Below are positions 29,807-39,350 of a stretch of DNA of 64,000 nucleotides, in pieces. Source of the DNA: Stenotrophomonas maltophilia (GTDB taxonomy: Bacteria > Pseudomonadota > Gammaproteobacteria > Xanthomonadales > Xanthomonadaceae); NCBI RefSeq assembly GCF_002799155.1, contig NZ_NERD01000002.1:372001-436000 (forward strand), written 5' to 3'. Every line of letters begins with the position of its first letter. The stretch's first letter is position 1. The notes under the pieces were generated by a model. It searched no databases. It saw only the letters and a list, made by a program, of their open reading frames with translations, and was not told the DNA's origin. Position numbers and translations under genes: made by a program.

Positions 29807-30160
29807 ATGAACAAGAACATCGCCCGCCTGCGTCGCGCCAAGTCGACCCGCGCCCACATCCGTGAGCTCGGCGTCGCCCGCCTGTCGGTGCTGCGCACCG
29901 GCCAGCACCTGTACGCCCAGGTCTTCACCGCCGACGGTTCCAAGGTGCTGGCTGCTGCCAACACCACCCAGACCGACGTCATGGAAGGCCTGAAGAACGG
30001 CAAGAACGCCGACGCCGCTGCCAAGGTTGGCCGCATCGTTGCCGAGCGCGCCAAGGCCGCCGGCATCGAGAAGGTTGCCTTCGATCGTTCGGGCTACCGC
30101 TACCACGGCCGCATCAAGGCCCTGGCAGAAGCGGCCCGCGAAGCCGGCCTGCAGTTCTAA
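29807..30160 (+). CDS. rplR: 50S ribosomal protein L18
   Basis: 117 residues, [20 protein letters not shown], with [21 protein letters not shown]18 binds 5S rRNA with L5. Followed by a 160-nt spacer that can form GGGCAGGGGGCCATGGCCTC-type stem structure (about 30168-30193). Confidence 0.98.
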   Translation: MNKNIARLRRAKSTRAHIRELGVARLSVLRTGQHLYAQVFTADGSKVLAAANTTQTDVMEGLKNGKNADAAAKVGRIVAERAKAAGIEKVAFDRSGYRYHGRIKALAEAAREAGLQF

Positions 30161-30320
30161 GGGACAAGGGCAGGGGGCCATGGCCTCCTGCCCGCCTGCT
30201 CGCCAGCCTGAGTGAGGCTGGACGGCGCCGCTCTTCTGCAGCGGCCCACCGGAACGCCGCGTCACGCCACAACCATAAGCGGCTTCGAGCCGTACATACC
30301 CAAACAACCAAGGAATCAAC

Positions 30321-30863
30321 ATGGCAGAAGAGCGTCAGCAGCGGGGTCGTGATCGCGACCGTAACCGCGAAGAGAAGATCGACGACGGCATGATCGAAAA
30401 GCTGGTCGCGGTCAACCGCGTCAGCAAGACCGTCAAGGGTGGCCGCCAGTTCACCTTCACCGCCCTGACCGTTGTCGGCGACGGCGAAGGCAAGGTCGGT
30501 TTCGGTTATGGCAAGGCCCGCGAAGTGCCGGTCGCCATCCAGAAGTCGATGGAGCAGGCCCGCAAGAACCTGGTCAGCGTTGACCTGAACAACGGCACCC
30601 TGTGGCACACCATCAAGGATGGTCACGGCGCAGCCCGCGTGTTCATGCAGCCGGCTTCGGAAGGTACCGGCGTCATCGCCGGTGGCGCCATGCGCGCCGT
30701 GCTGGAAGCCGTCGGCGTGAAGAACGTGCTGGCCAAGGCCACCGGTTCGCGCAACCCGATCAACCTGGTGCGTGCCACCGTGAAGGGCCTGGCTGCTGCG
30801 CAGTCGCCGGCCCGCATCGCGGCCAAGCGCGGCAAGAAGGTGGAGGAACTCAACCATGGCTAA
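30321..30863 (+). CDS. rpsE: 30S ribosomal protein S5
   Basis: 180 residues (E. coli 167). The first 20 residues are highly charged ([19 protein letters not shown]), then the S5 domain with [20 protein letters not shown] and [21 protein letters not shown]5 acts in mRNA entry and accuracy. Its end overlaps the rpmD start by 8 nt. Confidence 0.98.
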   Translation: MAEERQQRGRDRDRNREEKIDDGMIEKLVAVNRVSKTVKGGRQFTFTALTVVGDGEGKVGFGYGKAREVPVAIQKSMEQARKNLVSVDLNNGTLWHTIKDGHGAARVFMQPASEGTGVIAGGAMRAVLEAVGVKNVLAKATGSRNPINLVRATVKGLAAAQSPARIAAKRGKKVEELNHG

Positions 30864-31047
30864 TGAGTCCAACAAGACTGTCAAGGTCCGCCTGGTGCGT
30901 GGCCTGCGTGGCACCCAGTCGCGTCACCGCCTGTCGGTGCGTGCTCTGGGCCTGAACAAGCTCAACGATGTGCGTGAACTGAAGGACAGCCCGCAGGTAC
31001 GCGGCCTGATCAACAAGGTTCAGTACCTCGTCCAGGTTGAGGAGTAA
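30856..31047 (+). CDS. rpmD: 50S ribosomal protein L30
   Basis: 63 residues, [20 protein letters not shown], with [20 protein letters not shown]. Start lies inside the end of rpsE, with GGTGGAGG upstream, so translation is probably coupled. Confidence 0.97.
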   Translation: MANESNKTVKVRLVRGLRGTQSRHRLSVRALGLNKLNDVRELKDSPQVRGLINKVQYLVQVEE

Positions 31048-31053
31048 TCGACC

Positions 31054-31497
31054 ATGACTCTGCGTCTCAATGAACTGAGCCCGGCACCGGGCGCCCGCAC
31101 CGAGCGTACCCGCGTCGGTCGTGGTATCGGCTCGGGCCTGGGCAAGACTGCCGGCCGCGGCCACAAGGGTTCGTTCGCCCGCAAGGGTGGCGGCAAGATC
31201 AAGGCTGGCTTCGAAGGCGGCCAGACCCCCATGCAGCGTCGTCTGCCGAAGATCGGCTTCCGTTCGCCGATCGCCAAGGACACCGCTGAAGTGCTGCTGT
31301 ACGCACTGGACAAGCTGCCGGCCGGTGAGATCGACTTCGCCGCCCTGCGTGCTGCCAAGCTGGTCCCGAGCACTGCCAAGAAGGCCAAGGTCGTCGTCAA
31401 GGGCGAAGTGACCAAGGCGTTCACCCTGAAGGGTATTGCTGCCACGGCGGGTGCCAAGGCCGCGATCGAAGCTGCCGGCGGCAGCGTAACGGAGTAA
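31054..31497 (+). CDS. rplO: 50S ribosomal protein L15
   Basis: 147 residues, [20 protein letters not shown], with the Gly-rich [21 protein letters not shown]15 is a late assembly protein. Directly before secY (7 nt). Confidence 0.98.
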   Translation: MTLRLNELSPAPGARTERTRVGRGIGSGLGKTAGRGHKGSFARKGGGKIKAGFEGGQTPMQRRLPKIGFRSPIAKDTAEVLLYALDKLPAGEIDFAALRAAKLVPSTAKKAKVVVKGEVTKAFTLKGIAATAGAKAAIEAAGGSVTE

Positions 31498-31504
31498 GAA
31501 AATC

Positions 31505-32872
31505 ATGGCGCAAGCTGGCATCGGTAACCTCGCGGGCGGAATGGGCAAGTTCACTGAACTTCGCCAACGTTTGCTGTTCGTCGTCGGGGCTTTGATCGTC
31601 TATCGCATCGGCTGCTACGTGCCGGTGCCGGGCGTCAATCCCGATGCCATGCTTGCCATGATGCAACAGCAGGGCGGCGGCATCGTGGACATGTTCAACA
31701 TGTTCTCGGGCGGCGCCCTGCACCGTTTCAGCATCTTCGCGCTGAACGTGATGCCGTACATCTCGGCATCGATCGTGATGCAGCTGGCCGTGCACATCTT
31801 CCCCGCCCTGAAGGCGATGCAGAAGGAAGGCGAATCCGGCCGCCGCAAGATCACCCAGTATTCGCGCATCGGCGCCGTGCTGCTGGCAGTGGTGCAGGGC
31901 GGCTCGATCGCACTGGCCCTGCAGGGCCAGGTCTCGCCGTCGGGCGCTCCGGTCGTGTATGCGCCGGGCATGGGCTTCGTGCTCACCGCCGTGGTCGCGC
32001 TGACCGCCGGCACCATGTTCCTGATGTGGGTCGGTGAGCAGGTCACCGAGCGCGGCATCGGCAACGGCGTGTCGCTGATCATCTTCGCCGGTATCGTGGC
32101 GGGCCTGCCGGGTGCGGTCATCCACACCTTCGACGCCTACCGCGACGGCAACATCCAGTTCATCCAGCTGCTGCTGATCGCCATCGTCGTGCTCGCCTTC
32201 ACCTTCTTCGTGGTGTTCGTCGAGCGTGGCCAGCGCCGCATCACGGTCAACTACGCGCGCCGCCAGGGCGGTCGCAACGCGTACATGAACCAGACCTCGT
32301 TCCTGCCGCTGAAGCTCAACATGGCCGGCGTCATCCCGGCGATCTTCGCCTCGAGCCTGCTGGCCTTCCCGGCCACCCTGGCCATGTGGTCCGGCCAGGC
32401 CGCCAACCAGAGCAGCTTCGGCCAGATCCTGCAGAAGGTCGCCAACGCGCTGGGCCCGGGCGAGCCGCTGCACATGATCGTGTTCGCTGCGCTGATCACC
32501 GGTTTCGCGTTCTTCTATACCGCGCTGGTGTTCAACTCGCAGGAAACCGCCGATAACCTGAAGAAGTCCGGCGCGCTGATTCCGGGCATCCGTCCGGGCA
32601 AGGCGACCGCCGACTACATCGATGGCGTGCTGACCCGCCTGACCGCCGCTGGCTCGGCGTACCTGGTGATTGTCTGCCTGCTGCCGGAACTGATGCGCAC
32701 GCAGCTGAACGCCTCGTTCTACTTCGGTGGTACTTCGCTGCTGATCGTGGTGGTGGTGGTGATGGACTTCATCGCCCAGGTGCAGGCGCACCTGATGTCC
32801 CACCAGTACGAGAGCCTGCTGAAGAAGGCCAACCTGAAGGGCGGCAACCGCGGCGGTTTTGCCCGCGGCTGA
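31505..32872 (+). CDS. secY: Preprotein translocase subunit SecY
   Basis: 455 residues with ten predicted membrane helices. Conserved features are the plug region [56 protein letters not shown] and the cytosolic loop [18 protein letters not shown]. SecY is the protein-conducting channel of the inner membrane. In many gammaproteobacteria rpmJ follows; here it does not. Confidence 0.98.
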   Translation: MAQAGIGNLAGGMGKFTELRQRLLFVVGALIVYRIGCYVPVPGVNPDAMLAMMQQQGGGIVDMFNMFSGGALHRFSIFALNVMPYISASIVMQLAVHIFPALKAMQKEGESGRRKITQYSRIGAVLLAVVQGGSIALALQGQVSPSGAPVVYAPGMGFVLTAVVALTAGTMFLMWVGEQVTERGIGNGVSLIIFAGIVAGLPGAVIHTFDAYRDGNIQFIQLLLIAIVVLAFTFFVVFVERGQRRITVNYARRQGGRNAYMNQTSFLPLKLNMAGVIPAIFASSLLAFPATLAMWSGQAANQSSFGQILQKVANALGPGEPLHMIVFAALITGFAFFYTALVFNSQETADNLKKSGALIPGIRPGKATADYIDGVLTRLTAAGSAYLVIVCLLPELMRTQLNASFYFGGTSLLIVVVVVMDFIAQVQAHLMSHQYESLLKKANLKGGNRGGFARG

Positions 32873-33219
32873 TAGGCCTGTTATACTTTCGTCTTCCTGA
32901 CGTGATGGTCTCTCCGCTTCGCGGACTCCGGCCACACAAACGAAGGGCGGCCCCCGCAGCGGTTCCGGGTGGGGGTGTGATGAGGTGGTCCCGCGCTGGA
33001 GTAGCGCGGGCGGCCCCGGGGGAAACCCCAGGTCCAACCCCATCCGGCGCCGGAGCCTGGGCACACTCCCCAGGCCGGGTTCATGAAACCAATGGTTTCA
33101 CGGGCTTCCATGTAAACCGGAACCTTGTTAGTATCGCTAGTTCACTTTTTTGATCCATCCTGCCGGATTGGCGTGCCCGAGGCGCGCTGTCGGCCATCAC
33201 TCAGCTGGAGAACCGCGTC
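32873..33219 (+). promoter_or_regulatory. secY-rpsM spacer: alpha-operon promoters and structured leader, no rpmJ
   Basis: 347 nt with no rpmJ reading frame. TGTTATACT (32879-32887) is a TGn-extended -10, 333 nt before rpsM. A second TGTTAGTAT lies at 33126-33134. Between them are stable stems: CCCGCGCT/AGCGCGGG (about 32991-33011), GCCTGGG/CCCAGGC (about 33055-33075) and TGAAACC-AAT-GGTTTCA (33083-33099). Position fits an alpha-operon leader, where E. coli S4 acts; no pseudoknot was demonstrated here. Confidence 0.5.
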
Positions 33220-33576
33220 ATGGCGCGTATTGCAGGCGTCAACCTGCCAGCCCAGAAGCACGTCTGGGTCGGGTTGCAAAGCATTTACGGCATCGGCCGT
33301 ACCCGTTCGAAGAAGGTCTGCGAAGTCGCAGGCGTTGCTTCGACCACCAAGATCCGCGATCTGTCGGAGCCGGAAATCGAGCGCCTGCGCGCCGAAGTCG
33401 GCAAGTACATCGTGGAAGGCGATCTGCGCCGTGAAATCGGCATCGCGATCAAGCGCCTGATGGACCTGGGCTGCTACCGCGGCCTGCGTCACCGTCGTGG
33501 CCTCCCGCTGCGTGGCCAGCGCACCCGTACCAACGCCCGCACCCGCAAGGGTCCGCGCAAGGCGATCAAGAAGTAA
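33220..33576 (+). CDS. rpsM: 30S ribosomal protein S13
   Basis: 118 residues, [20 protein letters not shown], ending with [21 protein letters not shown]13 contacts P-site tRNA and bridges to the 50S. First gene of the alpha operon; RBS CTGGAGAA. Confidence 0.99.
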   Translation: MARIAGVNLPAQKHVWVGLQSIYGIGRTRSKKVCEVAGVASTTKIRDLSEPEIERLRAEVGKYIVEGDLRREIGIAIKRLMDLGCYRGLRHRRGLPLRGQRTRTNARTRKGPRKAIKK

Positions 33577-33587
33577 GGGACTGAGAA

Positions 33588-33977
33588 ATGGCTAAGCCCG
33601 CTGCTAAGACCAAGAAGAAGATCAAGCGCGTCGTCACCGACGGCGTTGCCCACGTCCACGCTTCGTTCAACAACACCATCGTCACCATCACCGACCGCCA
33701 GGGCAACGCTCTGTCGTGGGCGACCTCCGGTGGCGCTGGCTTCCGCGGTTCGCGCAAGTCGACCCCGTTCGCTGCCCAGGTGGCTGCTGAAAAGGCCGGT
33801 CGTGCTGCGCTGGACTACGGCGTGAAGTCGCTGGAAGTCCGCATCAAGGGCCCGGGTCCGGGCCGTGAGTCGGCCGTGCGTTCGTTGAACAACGTCGGCT
33901 ACAAGATCACCAACATCATCGACGTGACGCCTATCCCGCACAACGGGTGCCGTCCGCCGAAGAAGCGTCGCGTCTAA
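33588..33977 (+). CDS. rpsK: 30S ribosomal protein S11
   Basis: 129 residues with [20 protein letters not shown] and the end [19 protein letters not shown]11 lies on the platform near the E site. 11 nt after rpsM. Confidence 0.99.
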   Translation: MAKPAAKTKKKIKRVVTDGVAHVHASFNNTIVTITDRQGNALSWATSGGAGFRGSRKSTPFAAQVAAEKAGRAALDYGVKSLEVRIKGPGPGRESAVRSLNNVGYKITNIIDVTPIPHNGCRPPKKRRV

Positions 33978-33992
33978 AGGGAGCGATAAGAA

Positions 33993-34622
33993 ATGGCTCG
34001 TTATATCGGTCCTACCTGTAAGCTCGCCCGTCGCGAAGGCGCCGACCTGTCCCTGAAGAGCCCGGCGCGTGCGCTGGACTCCAAGTGCAAGCTGGAGCAG
34101 AAGCCCGGCCAGCACGGCGCCACTGCCCGCAAGGGCAAGCTGTCCGACTACGCCACCCAGCTGCGTGAAAAGCAGAAGGTCAAGCGTATCTACGGCCTGC
34201 TGGAGCGTCAGTTCCGCAACTACTACAAGAAGGCCTCGACCAAGAAGGGCAACACCGGCGAGAACCTGCTGCAGCTGCTGGAAACCCGCCTGGACAACGT
34301 CGTCTACCGCATGGGCTTCGCCGTGACCCGTCCGGCTGCCCGTCAGCTGGTGTCGCACCGCGGCGTCACCGTGAATGGCAAGTCGGTCAACCTGGCTTCG
34401 TACCAGGTCAAGGCTGGCGACGCCATCGCCCTGTCCGAAAAGGCTGCCAAGCAGCTGCGCGTCCAGGAAGCCCTGACCGTCGCCGCCCAGCATGACCTGA
34501 GCCCGTCGTGGGTTGAAGTGGATTCCGGCAAGTTCACCGGCATCTTCAAGGCTGTTCCGGATCGTTCGGATCTGCCTGCGGACATCAACGAAGCGCTGAT
34601 CGTCGAGCTGTATTCGAAGTAA
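33993..34622 (+). CDS. rpsD: 30S ribosomal protein S4
   Basis: 209 residues. [20 protein letters not shown] and QYGLLERQ-like [20 protein letters not shown] are followed by the S4 RNA-binding domain ([34 protein letters not shown]). S4 starts 30S assembly and represses the alpha operon in E. coli. A CCCCCGGC/GCCGGGGG stem lies in the 56-nt gap to rpoA. Confidence 0.99.
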   Translation: MARYIGPTCKLARREGADLSLKSPARALDSKCKLEQKPGQHGATARKGKLSDYATQLREKQKVKRIYGLLERQFRNYYKKASTKKGNTGENLLQLLETRLDNVVYRMGFAVTRPAARQLVSHRGVTVNGKSVNLASYQVKAGDAIALSEKAAKQLRVQEALTVAAQHDLSPSWVEVDSGKFTGIFKAVPDRSDLPADINEALIVELYSK

Positions 34623-34678
34623 TTCATCATTGGAGAGCCCCCGGCGACGGCCGGGGGTTCACTAGGAGAACCCGCAAC

Positions 34679-35677
34679 ATGACGGTTACCGCCAACCAGG
34701 TTCTGCGTCCTCGCGGTCCGCAGATCGAACGCCTTACCGACACCCGTGCAAAGGTCGTTATCGAACCTTTGGAGCGGGGTTACGGGCATACGCTGGGTAA
34801 TGCCCTGCGTCGCGTGCTGCTGTCGTCCATCCCGGGCTTCGCCATCACGGAAGTCGAAATCGACGGCGTGTTGCATGAGTACACCACGGTCGAAGGTCTG
34901 CAGGAGGACGTGCTTGAAGTCCTGCTGAACCTGAAGGACGTGGCCATCCGTATGCACTCCGGCGACAACGCCACCCTGTCCCTGTCCAAGCAGGGCCCGG
35001 GCGTTGTCACCGCTGCCGACATCAAGGTCGACCACAACGTGGAGATCCTGAACGGCGACCATGTGATCTGCCACCTGACCAAGGATACGGCGATCAACAT
35101 GCGTCTGAAGATCGAACGTGGTTTCGGCTACCAGCCGGCTGCCGCGCGTCGTCGTCCGGACGAAGAAACCCGTGCCATCGGCCGCCTGGTCCTGGATGCC
35201 TCGTTCTCGCCGGTCCGCCGCGTCGCCTATGCCGTGGAAGCGGCCCGCGTCGAACAGCGTACCGACCTGGACAAGCTGGTCATCGATATCGAGACCAACG
35301 GCACCATCGACGCCGAGGAAGCCGTGCGCACCGCCGCCGACATCCTCAGCGACCAGCTGTCGGTGTTTGGTGACTTCACCCACCGCGACCGCGGTGCGGC
35401 CAAGCCGGCCAACAACGGCGTGGATCCGGTGCTGCTGCGCCCGATCGACGATCTGGAGCTGACCGTGCGTTCGGCCAACTGCCTGAAGGCTGAAAGCATC
35501 TACTACATCGGCGATCTGATCCAGAAGACCGAGGTGGAGCTGCTGAAGACCCCGAACCTGGGCAAGAAGTCGCTCACCGAGATCAAGGAAGTGCTGGCTC
35601 AGCGCGGCCTGTCCCTCGGCATGAAGCTGGAGAACTGGCCGCCGGCCGGCGTCGCCAGCCACGGCATGCTGGGCTGA
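34679..35677 (+). CDS. rpoA: RNA polymerase subunit alpha
   Basis: 332 residues. The N-terminal assembly domain has [20 protein letters not shown]; the C-terminal domain (about residues 250-320) contains [20 protein letters not shown] and [20 protein letters not shown], the surface that binds UP elements and activators. Between rpoA and rplQ, GAAGGC-TCCACC pairs with GGTGGG-GCCTTC (35692-35721). Confidence 0.99.
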   Translation: MTVTANQVLRPRGPQIERLTDTRAKVVIEPLERGYGHTLGNALRRVLLSSIPGFAITEVEIDGVLHEYTTVEGLQEDVLEVLLNLKDVAIRMHSGDNATLSLSKQGPGVVTAADIKVDHNVEILNGDHVICHLTKDTAINMRLKIERGFGYQPAAARRRPDEETRAIGRLVLDASFSPVRRVAYAVEAARVEQRTDLDKLVIDIETNGTIDAEEAVRTAADILSDQLSVFGDFTHRDRGAAKPANNGVDPVLLRPIDDLELTVRSANCLKAESIYYIGDLIQKTEVELLKTPNLGKKSLTEIKEVLAQRGLSLGMKLENWPPAGVASHGMLG

Positions 35678-35865
35678 TATCGGTAATGCCTGAAGGCTCC
35701 ACCGTTCGCGGTGGGGCCTTCAACGCAACATACATGCCACGACGAACGAAGGTTCGCGGGCAGGTCGTCCAGGACGGATGGCCAGGACCAACCGCAGTCC
35801 GCGCAACAACGCCAGGATGGCGACAACGATCCGCACAGCCTCATCATTAACCAAGGAATATCACC

Positions 35866-36249
35866 ATGCGTCACCAGAAGTCTGGCCGTAAGTTCAGCCG
35901 CACCAGCGCCCATCGCGAAGCGATGTTCAAGAACATGGCCGCCTCGCTGTTCAAGCACGAGCTGATCAAGACCACCCTGCCGAAGGCCAAGGAACTGCGC
36001 CGCGTTGCCGAGCCGCTGATCACCCTGGCCAAGGTCGACTCCGTCGCCAACCGTCGTCTGGCCTTCGCCCGCCTGCGCGACAACGAAGCCGTGGGCAACC
36101 TGTTCACCATCCTGGGCCCGCGCTACGCGAACCGTCCGGGCGGCTACCTGCGCCTGCTGAAGTGCGGCTTCCGCGCCGGCGACAACGCGCCGATGGCCTA
36201 CGTCGAGCTGGTTGACCGTCCGGTCGTGGCCGAGGAAGTGGCCGAGTAA
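35866..36249 (+). CDS. rplQ: 50S ribosomal protein L17
   Basis: 127 residues, [20 protein letters not shown], with [18 protein letters not shown]. Last gene of the alpha operon, 188 nt after rpoA and before a strong terminator. Confidence 0.99.
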   Translation: MRHQKSGRKFSRTSAHREAMFKNMAASLFKHELIKTTLPKAKELRRVAEPLITLAKVDSVANRRLAFARLRDNEAVGNLFTILGPRYANRPGGYLRLLKCGFRAGDNAPMAYVELVDRPVVAEEVAE

Positions 36250-36275
36250 TCGGACCGCTCCAACGCGACACAGCG

Positions 36276-36306
36276 AAAGCCCGGCCTCTGCCGGGCTTTT
36301 GCGTTT
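36276..36306 (+). terminator. Intrinsic terminator of the alpha operon
   Basis: AAAGCCCGGC (36276-36285) pairs perfectly with GCCGGGCTTT (36290-36299) around CTCT, followed by TGCGTTT. It closes the ribosomal gene block. Confidence 0.8.
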
Positions 36307-36415
36307 CCGTGGGCCGGATCCGACCCGCACCGTTCCGACGAGCGTCACCTGTGGCGGTTCGAATGGCGTGCGCACTCGGTTACGCTTGGCGCCTTGATCC
36401 ATTCGAGCGTTGACG

Positions 36416-36922
36416 ATGAATCCACTGCGCTGGCCCTTCCGCGCCCAGTTCTTCCTGGGCTTCCTGATCTGCGCGGGCCTGCTCGGCTACGCGATCTTCC
36501 TGCAGCTGAAGATGGGCCTGGAGCCATGCCCGCTGTGCATCTTCCAGCGCCTGGCGTTTGCCGCGCTGGGCCTGCTGTTCCTGATCGGTGCACTGCACGG
36601 GCCGTCCAACCGTCCCGGTCGTGCGACCTACGGCGTGCTGGCCTTCATTGCCGCGGCAGTCGGTGTAGGCATCGCCGCACGCCATGTCTACGTGCAGATG
36701 CTGCCGCCGGAGATGGGCGCGACCTGCGGCCCGCCGCTGAGCTTCCTGCGCGAGACCATGGGGCCGCTGGAAGTGTTCCGCACGGTGCTGACCGGTACCG
36801 GTAACTGCGGCAACATCGACTGGACGTTCCTGGGCCTGACCATGCCGATGTGGTCAGGCGTGTGGTTCGTGCTGCTGGCGCTGTGGGCGCTGGTGGTGTC
36901 GCTGCGCAAGGTCAGGCGCTGA
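36416..36922 (+). CDS. dsbB: Disulfide bond formation protein B
   Basis: 168 residues with four predicted membrane helices. The first periplasmic redox pair is EPCPLC (Cys38, Cys41); the second pair lies in loop 2 at MGATCGPP and GTGNCGN. DsbB reoxidises DsbA and passes electrons to quinone. ATG 36416 is chosen because an in-frame TTG at 36410 has no better support. It is followed by an inverted REP pair and a convergent receptor gene. Confidence 0.95.
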   Translation: MNPLRWPFRAQFFLGFLICAGLLGYAIFLQLKMGLEPCPLCIFQRLAFAALGLLFLIGALHGPSNRPGRATYGVLAFIAAAVGVGIAARHVYVQMLPPEMGATCGPPLSFLRETMGPLEVFRTVLTGTGNCGNIDWTFLGLTMPMWSGVWFVLLALWALVVSLRKVRR

Positions 36923-36931
36923 AGCAAGGGC

Positions 36932-37004
36932 GTGCCGGCCGCTGGCCGGCAACCCCATGAATGATGGCAGCGTTCCGTAGCTGCCGGCCAGCGGCCGGCA
37001 CTAC
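36932..37004. repeat. Inverted REP pair between dsbB and the receptor gene
   Basis: GTGCCGGCCGCTGGCCGGCA (36932-36951) and its exact reverse complement (36982-37001), the latter ending in the outward GTAG head (CACTAC on this strand). The spacer holds GCAGC...GCTGC. Convergent gene ends on both sides suggest a 3-prime-end hairpin for both transcripts. Confidence 0.75.
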
Positions 37005-37016
37005 CACGGTCTGTCC

Positions 37017-39137
37017 TCAGAAGTCCTGCTGCAGGCTCAGGTAGGCGCCGCGGCGCGGTCCCCATTGCGGGGCGAACACGCCGACCCCGCCGCCATCGCG
37101 CAGCTGGTAGCTGCGATCCAATGCGTTGATCACGGCCAGCTGCACGTGCAGCGGATGGCCGCTGTCGGCATTGAAGTCGTGCCCGGCGCTGAGGTTCACC
37201 TGCAGGTACGACGGCAGCTCGCCGCCATTGGGCACGCCCTCGATATCCGAACGCAGGCCGCTGCCGAACACGTAGTTGGCACCGACCCGGTTGTGCCCGG
37301 CGAAGGCGTAACTGAGCCCGCCCGACGATGTCAGCTTCTGGTCGTGGTCGAGGTGGATCCAGTGGTTGGCCACATAGGCCAGCGCATCGGGGTCGAGGTT
37401 GTACTGGCTGGTGATGACCTGGGTGCCGATCGCTTTGTTGTAAGCCGCGTTGAAGTAGGCGCTGAACGGGCCGTTGCTGTAGTCGGCGCTGAACTCCAGG
37501 CCACGGATGTGGCCGCGGCGGTAGTTGAATGTCGAGTAGATATAGGCGGCACCGAACTGGCCTTCGTCCTGCAGGCGCGCAACACGGCGGTCGTACGCGT
37601 CCAGGCCCAGGGTCAGGTGTTCACCCAGCTGCTGGGAGACGCCGATGTCGTAGTAGTCGCTGCGCTCGGCCAGCGGTACGTTGTTGCCACCACTGGGCTG
37701 CTGGTTGGTGGTGCCGTCGTACAGGGCGATATCGCTGCTGGCGATCAGCTCACTGGCCGGTGGCGTGAAGTAGCGCGAATAGCCGGCGTGCACGGTGGTG
37801 CTCTCGTTGGCATTCCAGACCACGCCCACGCGCGGGCTGAGCTGGCCCTCGGTGTGGCCGAAGGCCTTGTAGCGATCACCACGCAGGCCGTAGTTCACGG
37901 TCCAGTCGTCACCGATCTTCCATTCATCCTGCACGTACAACGCCAGCGTCCTGGCATGGAAGGCGCTGCGGTCAGGAACCAGCAGCGGCGTGGTGCTGGA
38001 TTGCTGGCCGGCGTCATCGACCGGGAACACCCAGCTGCTGTTGCTGGCACGCGCGTTTTCGTAGTTGCCGTACAGGCCGTAGCGCAATGTGTGGTCGCTG
38101 CCCAATGGGGTGGAGACGTCGGCCTGCAGGGTGTTGGCGCGGTTGCTGCGCTGGACCTGCGAGGCGACGCCGCTGAACACCAGATCGCCCACCACATCCG
38201 GGTTGAATCCGACATCGCTGTAACGCTGCCCGGCCGAGAGCTGGTAGGCGCTGCTGCCCAGCGTGCCCTGCAGCACCAGCATGCCGAAGCGGGTGGTCTC
38301 GCGCTGGGTTTCATCCAGCTGGCTGGAGTCGAAGGTGGTGGTGTCCAGGTAGCCGAACTGCGGGGTCTGGCCGGGATTGACCGGGATCTGGAAGCGGTTG
38401 TTGGCGAAGCCGGCGAACACGCTCAGGCGGGTGTTCTCGTTGACCAGGTAGGTCAGGTCGGCGAAGGCCTTGCCCTGGTGGGTGTCGTCGTGCAGCGGCT
38501 TGCGCGAGCTGGTCGGATTCTCCAGGCCGACCTCGTTCTGGTCGTAGTTGCCGGTCAGGAACCAGCTCCAGCGTCCCTGGTTGCCCCACCACGATGCATT
38601 CGGATTGATCTTGCCGAACGAGCCCACAGTCAGCCCGGCGCTGCCGCCATTGCCGAGCTCGGCACCACTGCGGGTGGTGATGTCGACCACCGCGGCGGTG
38701 CGCTCGCCGAACTGCGCAGGCAGTGCGCCGTCCATCAGGCGGATGCTCTTGATGGTGCGGGCATCCAGGGTCTGGCCGAAGCCGGAGATCGATTCGGGCA
38801 GCAGCACGCCATTGATGCGGTACTGCAGGTTGGCGTGGTCGCCGCGCACGTGCACGCCGCCATAGGAGTCCTGGACGACGCCCGGGGCCTGCAGCAGCAC
38901 CTGGCTGAGCGGCGCGGAGGCACCCAGCGGCTGCTTCTGGATGTCCTCGGCGGTGATCTGGTACTGGCTGCTGCCGATGTCCGGCGACAGCGCATTGCGG
39001 GCTTGGTCGAGCTGGGCGCTGACGGTGACCGTGTCGAGGTCCTTCACCGGGGCGGCATCGGCGGCCACGGCGAGGGAGGGCAGGCTGGCCAGAGTCAGGG
39101 CGAAGGTGATGCCGGTAGCGAGCAGGGAAGGTTTCAT
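37017..39137 (-). CDS. TonB-dependent outer-membrane receptor
   Basis: 706 residues. Signal peptide MKPSLLATGITFALTLASLP...AVAADA, TonB-box-like DLDTVTVSA, plug domain with YQITAEDIQKQPLGASAPLS, GVHVRGDHANLQYRINGVLL and FGERTAAVVDITTRSGAELG, then a 22-strand-type barrel ending RRGAYLSLQQDF with a terminal Phe as usual for outer-membrane proteins. It imports a substrate using TonB energy; the ligand is not evident (no neighbouring siderophore or vitamin genes). Transcribed divergently from the DAHP synthase gene; the 213-nt gap (39138-39350) has no motif I can support. Confidence 0.93.
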   Translation of the reverse strand: MKPSLLATGITFALTLASLPSLAVAADAAPVKDLDTVTVSAQLDQARNALSPDIGSSQYQITAEDIQKQPLGASAPLSQVLLQAPGVVQDSYGGVHVRGDHANLQYRINGVLLPESISGFGQTLDARTIKSIRLMDGALPAQFGERTAAVVDITTRSGAELGNGGSAGLTVGSFGKINPNASWWGNQGRWSWFLTGNYDQNEVGLENPTSSRKPLHDDTHQGKAFADLTYLVNENTRLSVFAGFANNRFQIPVNPGQTPQFGYLDTTTFDSSQLDETQRETTRFGMLVLQGTLGSSAYQLSAGQRYSDVGFNPDVVGDLVFSGVASQVQRSNRANTLQADVSTPLGSDHTLRYGLYGNYENARASNSSWVFPVDDAGQQSSTTPLLVPDRSAFHARTLALYVQDEWKIGDDWTVNYGLRGDRYKAFGHTEGQLSPRVGVVWNANESTTVHAGYSRYFTPPASELIASSDIALYDGTTNQQPSGGNNVPLAERSDYYDIGVSQQLGEHLTLGLDAYDRRVARLQDEGQFGAAYIYSTFNYRRGHIRGLEFSADYSNGPFSAYFNAAYNKAIGTQVITSQYNLDPDALAYVANHWIHLDHDQKLTSSGGLSYAFAGHNRVGANYVFGSGLRSDIEGVPNGGELPSYLQVNLSAGHDFNADSGHPLHVQLAVINALDRSYQLRDGGGVGVFAPQWGPRRGAYLSLQQDF

Positions 39138-39350
39138 GGCAGAGGGGCTGTGGAAGGGGCCGGTGGGGGTTGTTACTTCGTAACAGTGCGTGGCGAATCA
39201 TGCGCCTGTCCGGGAGGCCGTGGCCATGCGGTTTGTGGCCGATCGCGATGCACTTTCCCCGGCGTTCAGCCATGTGCAGACGGCGCCTGGCCCTTTGCGA
39301 CAGCGGTCGGCTCTGCGACCATGACCGTCCCCCACCTCCGGAAGTCTGCA

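Noticed and set aside
37065-39350. Open frame extending the DAHP synthase 760 codons upstream
   Set aside because: It is antisense to the TonB-dependent receptor; the enzyme family starts at about 39351, where an RBS is present.
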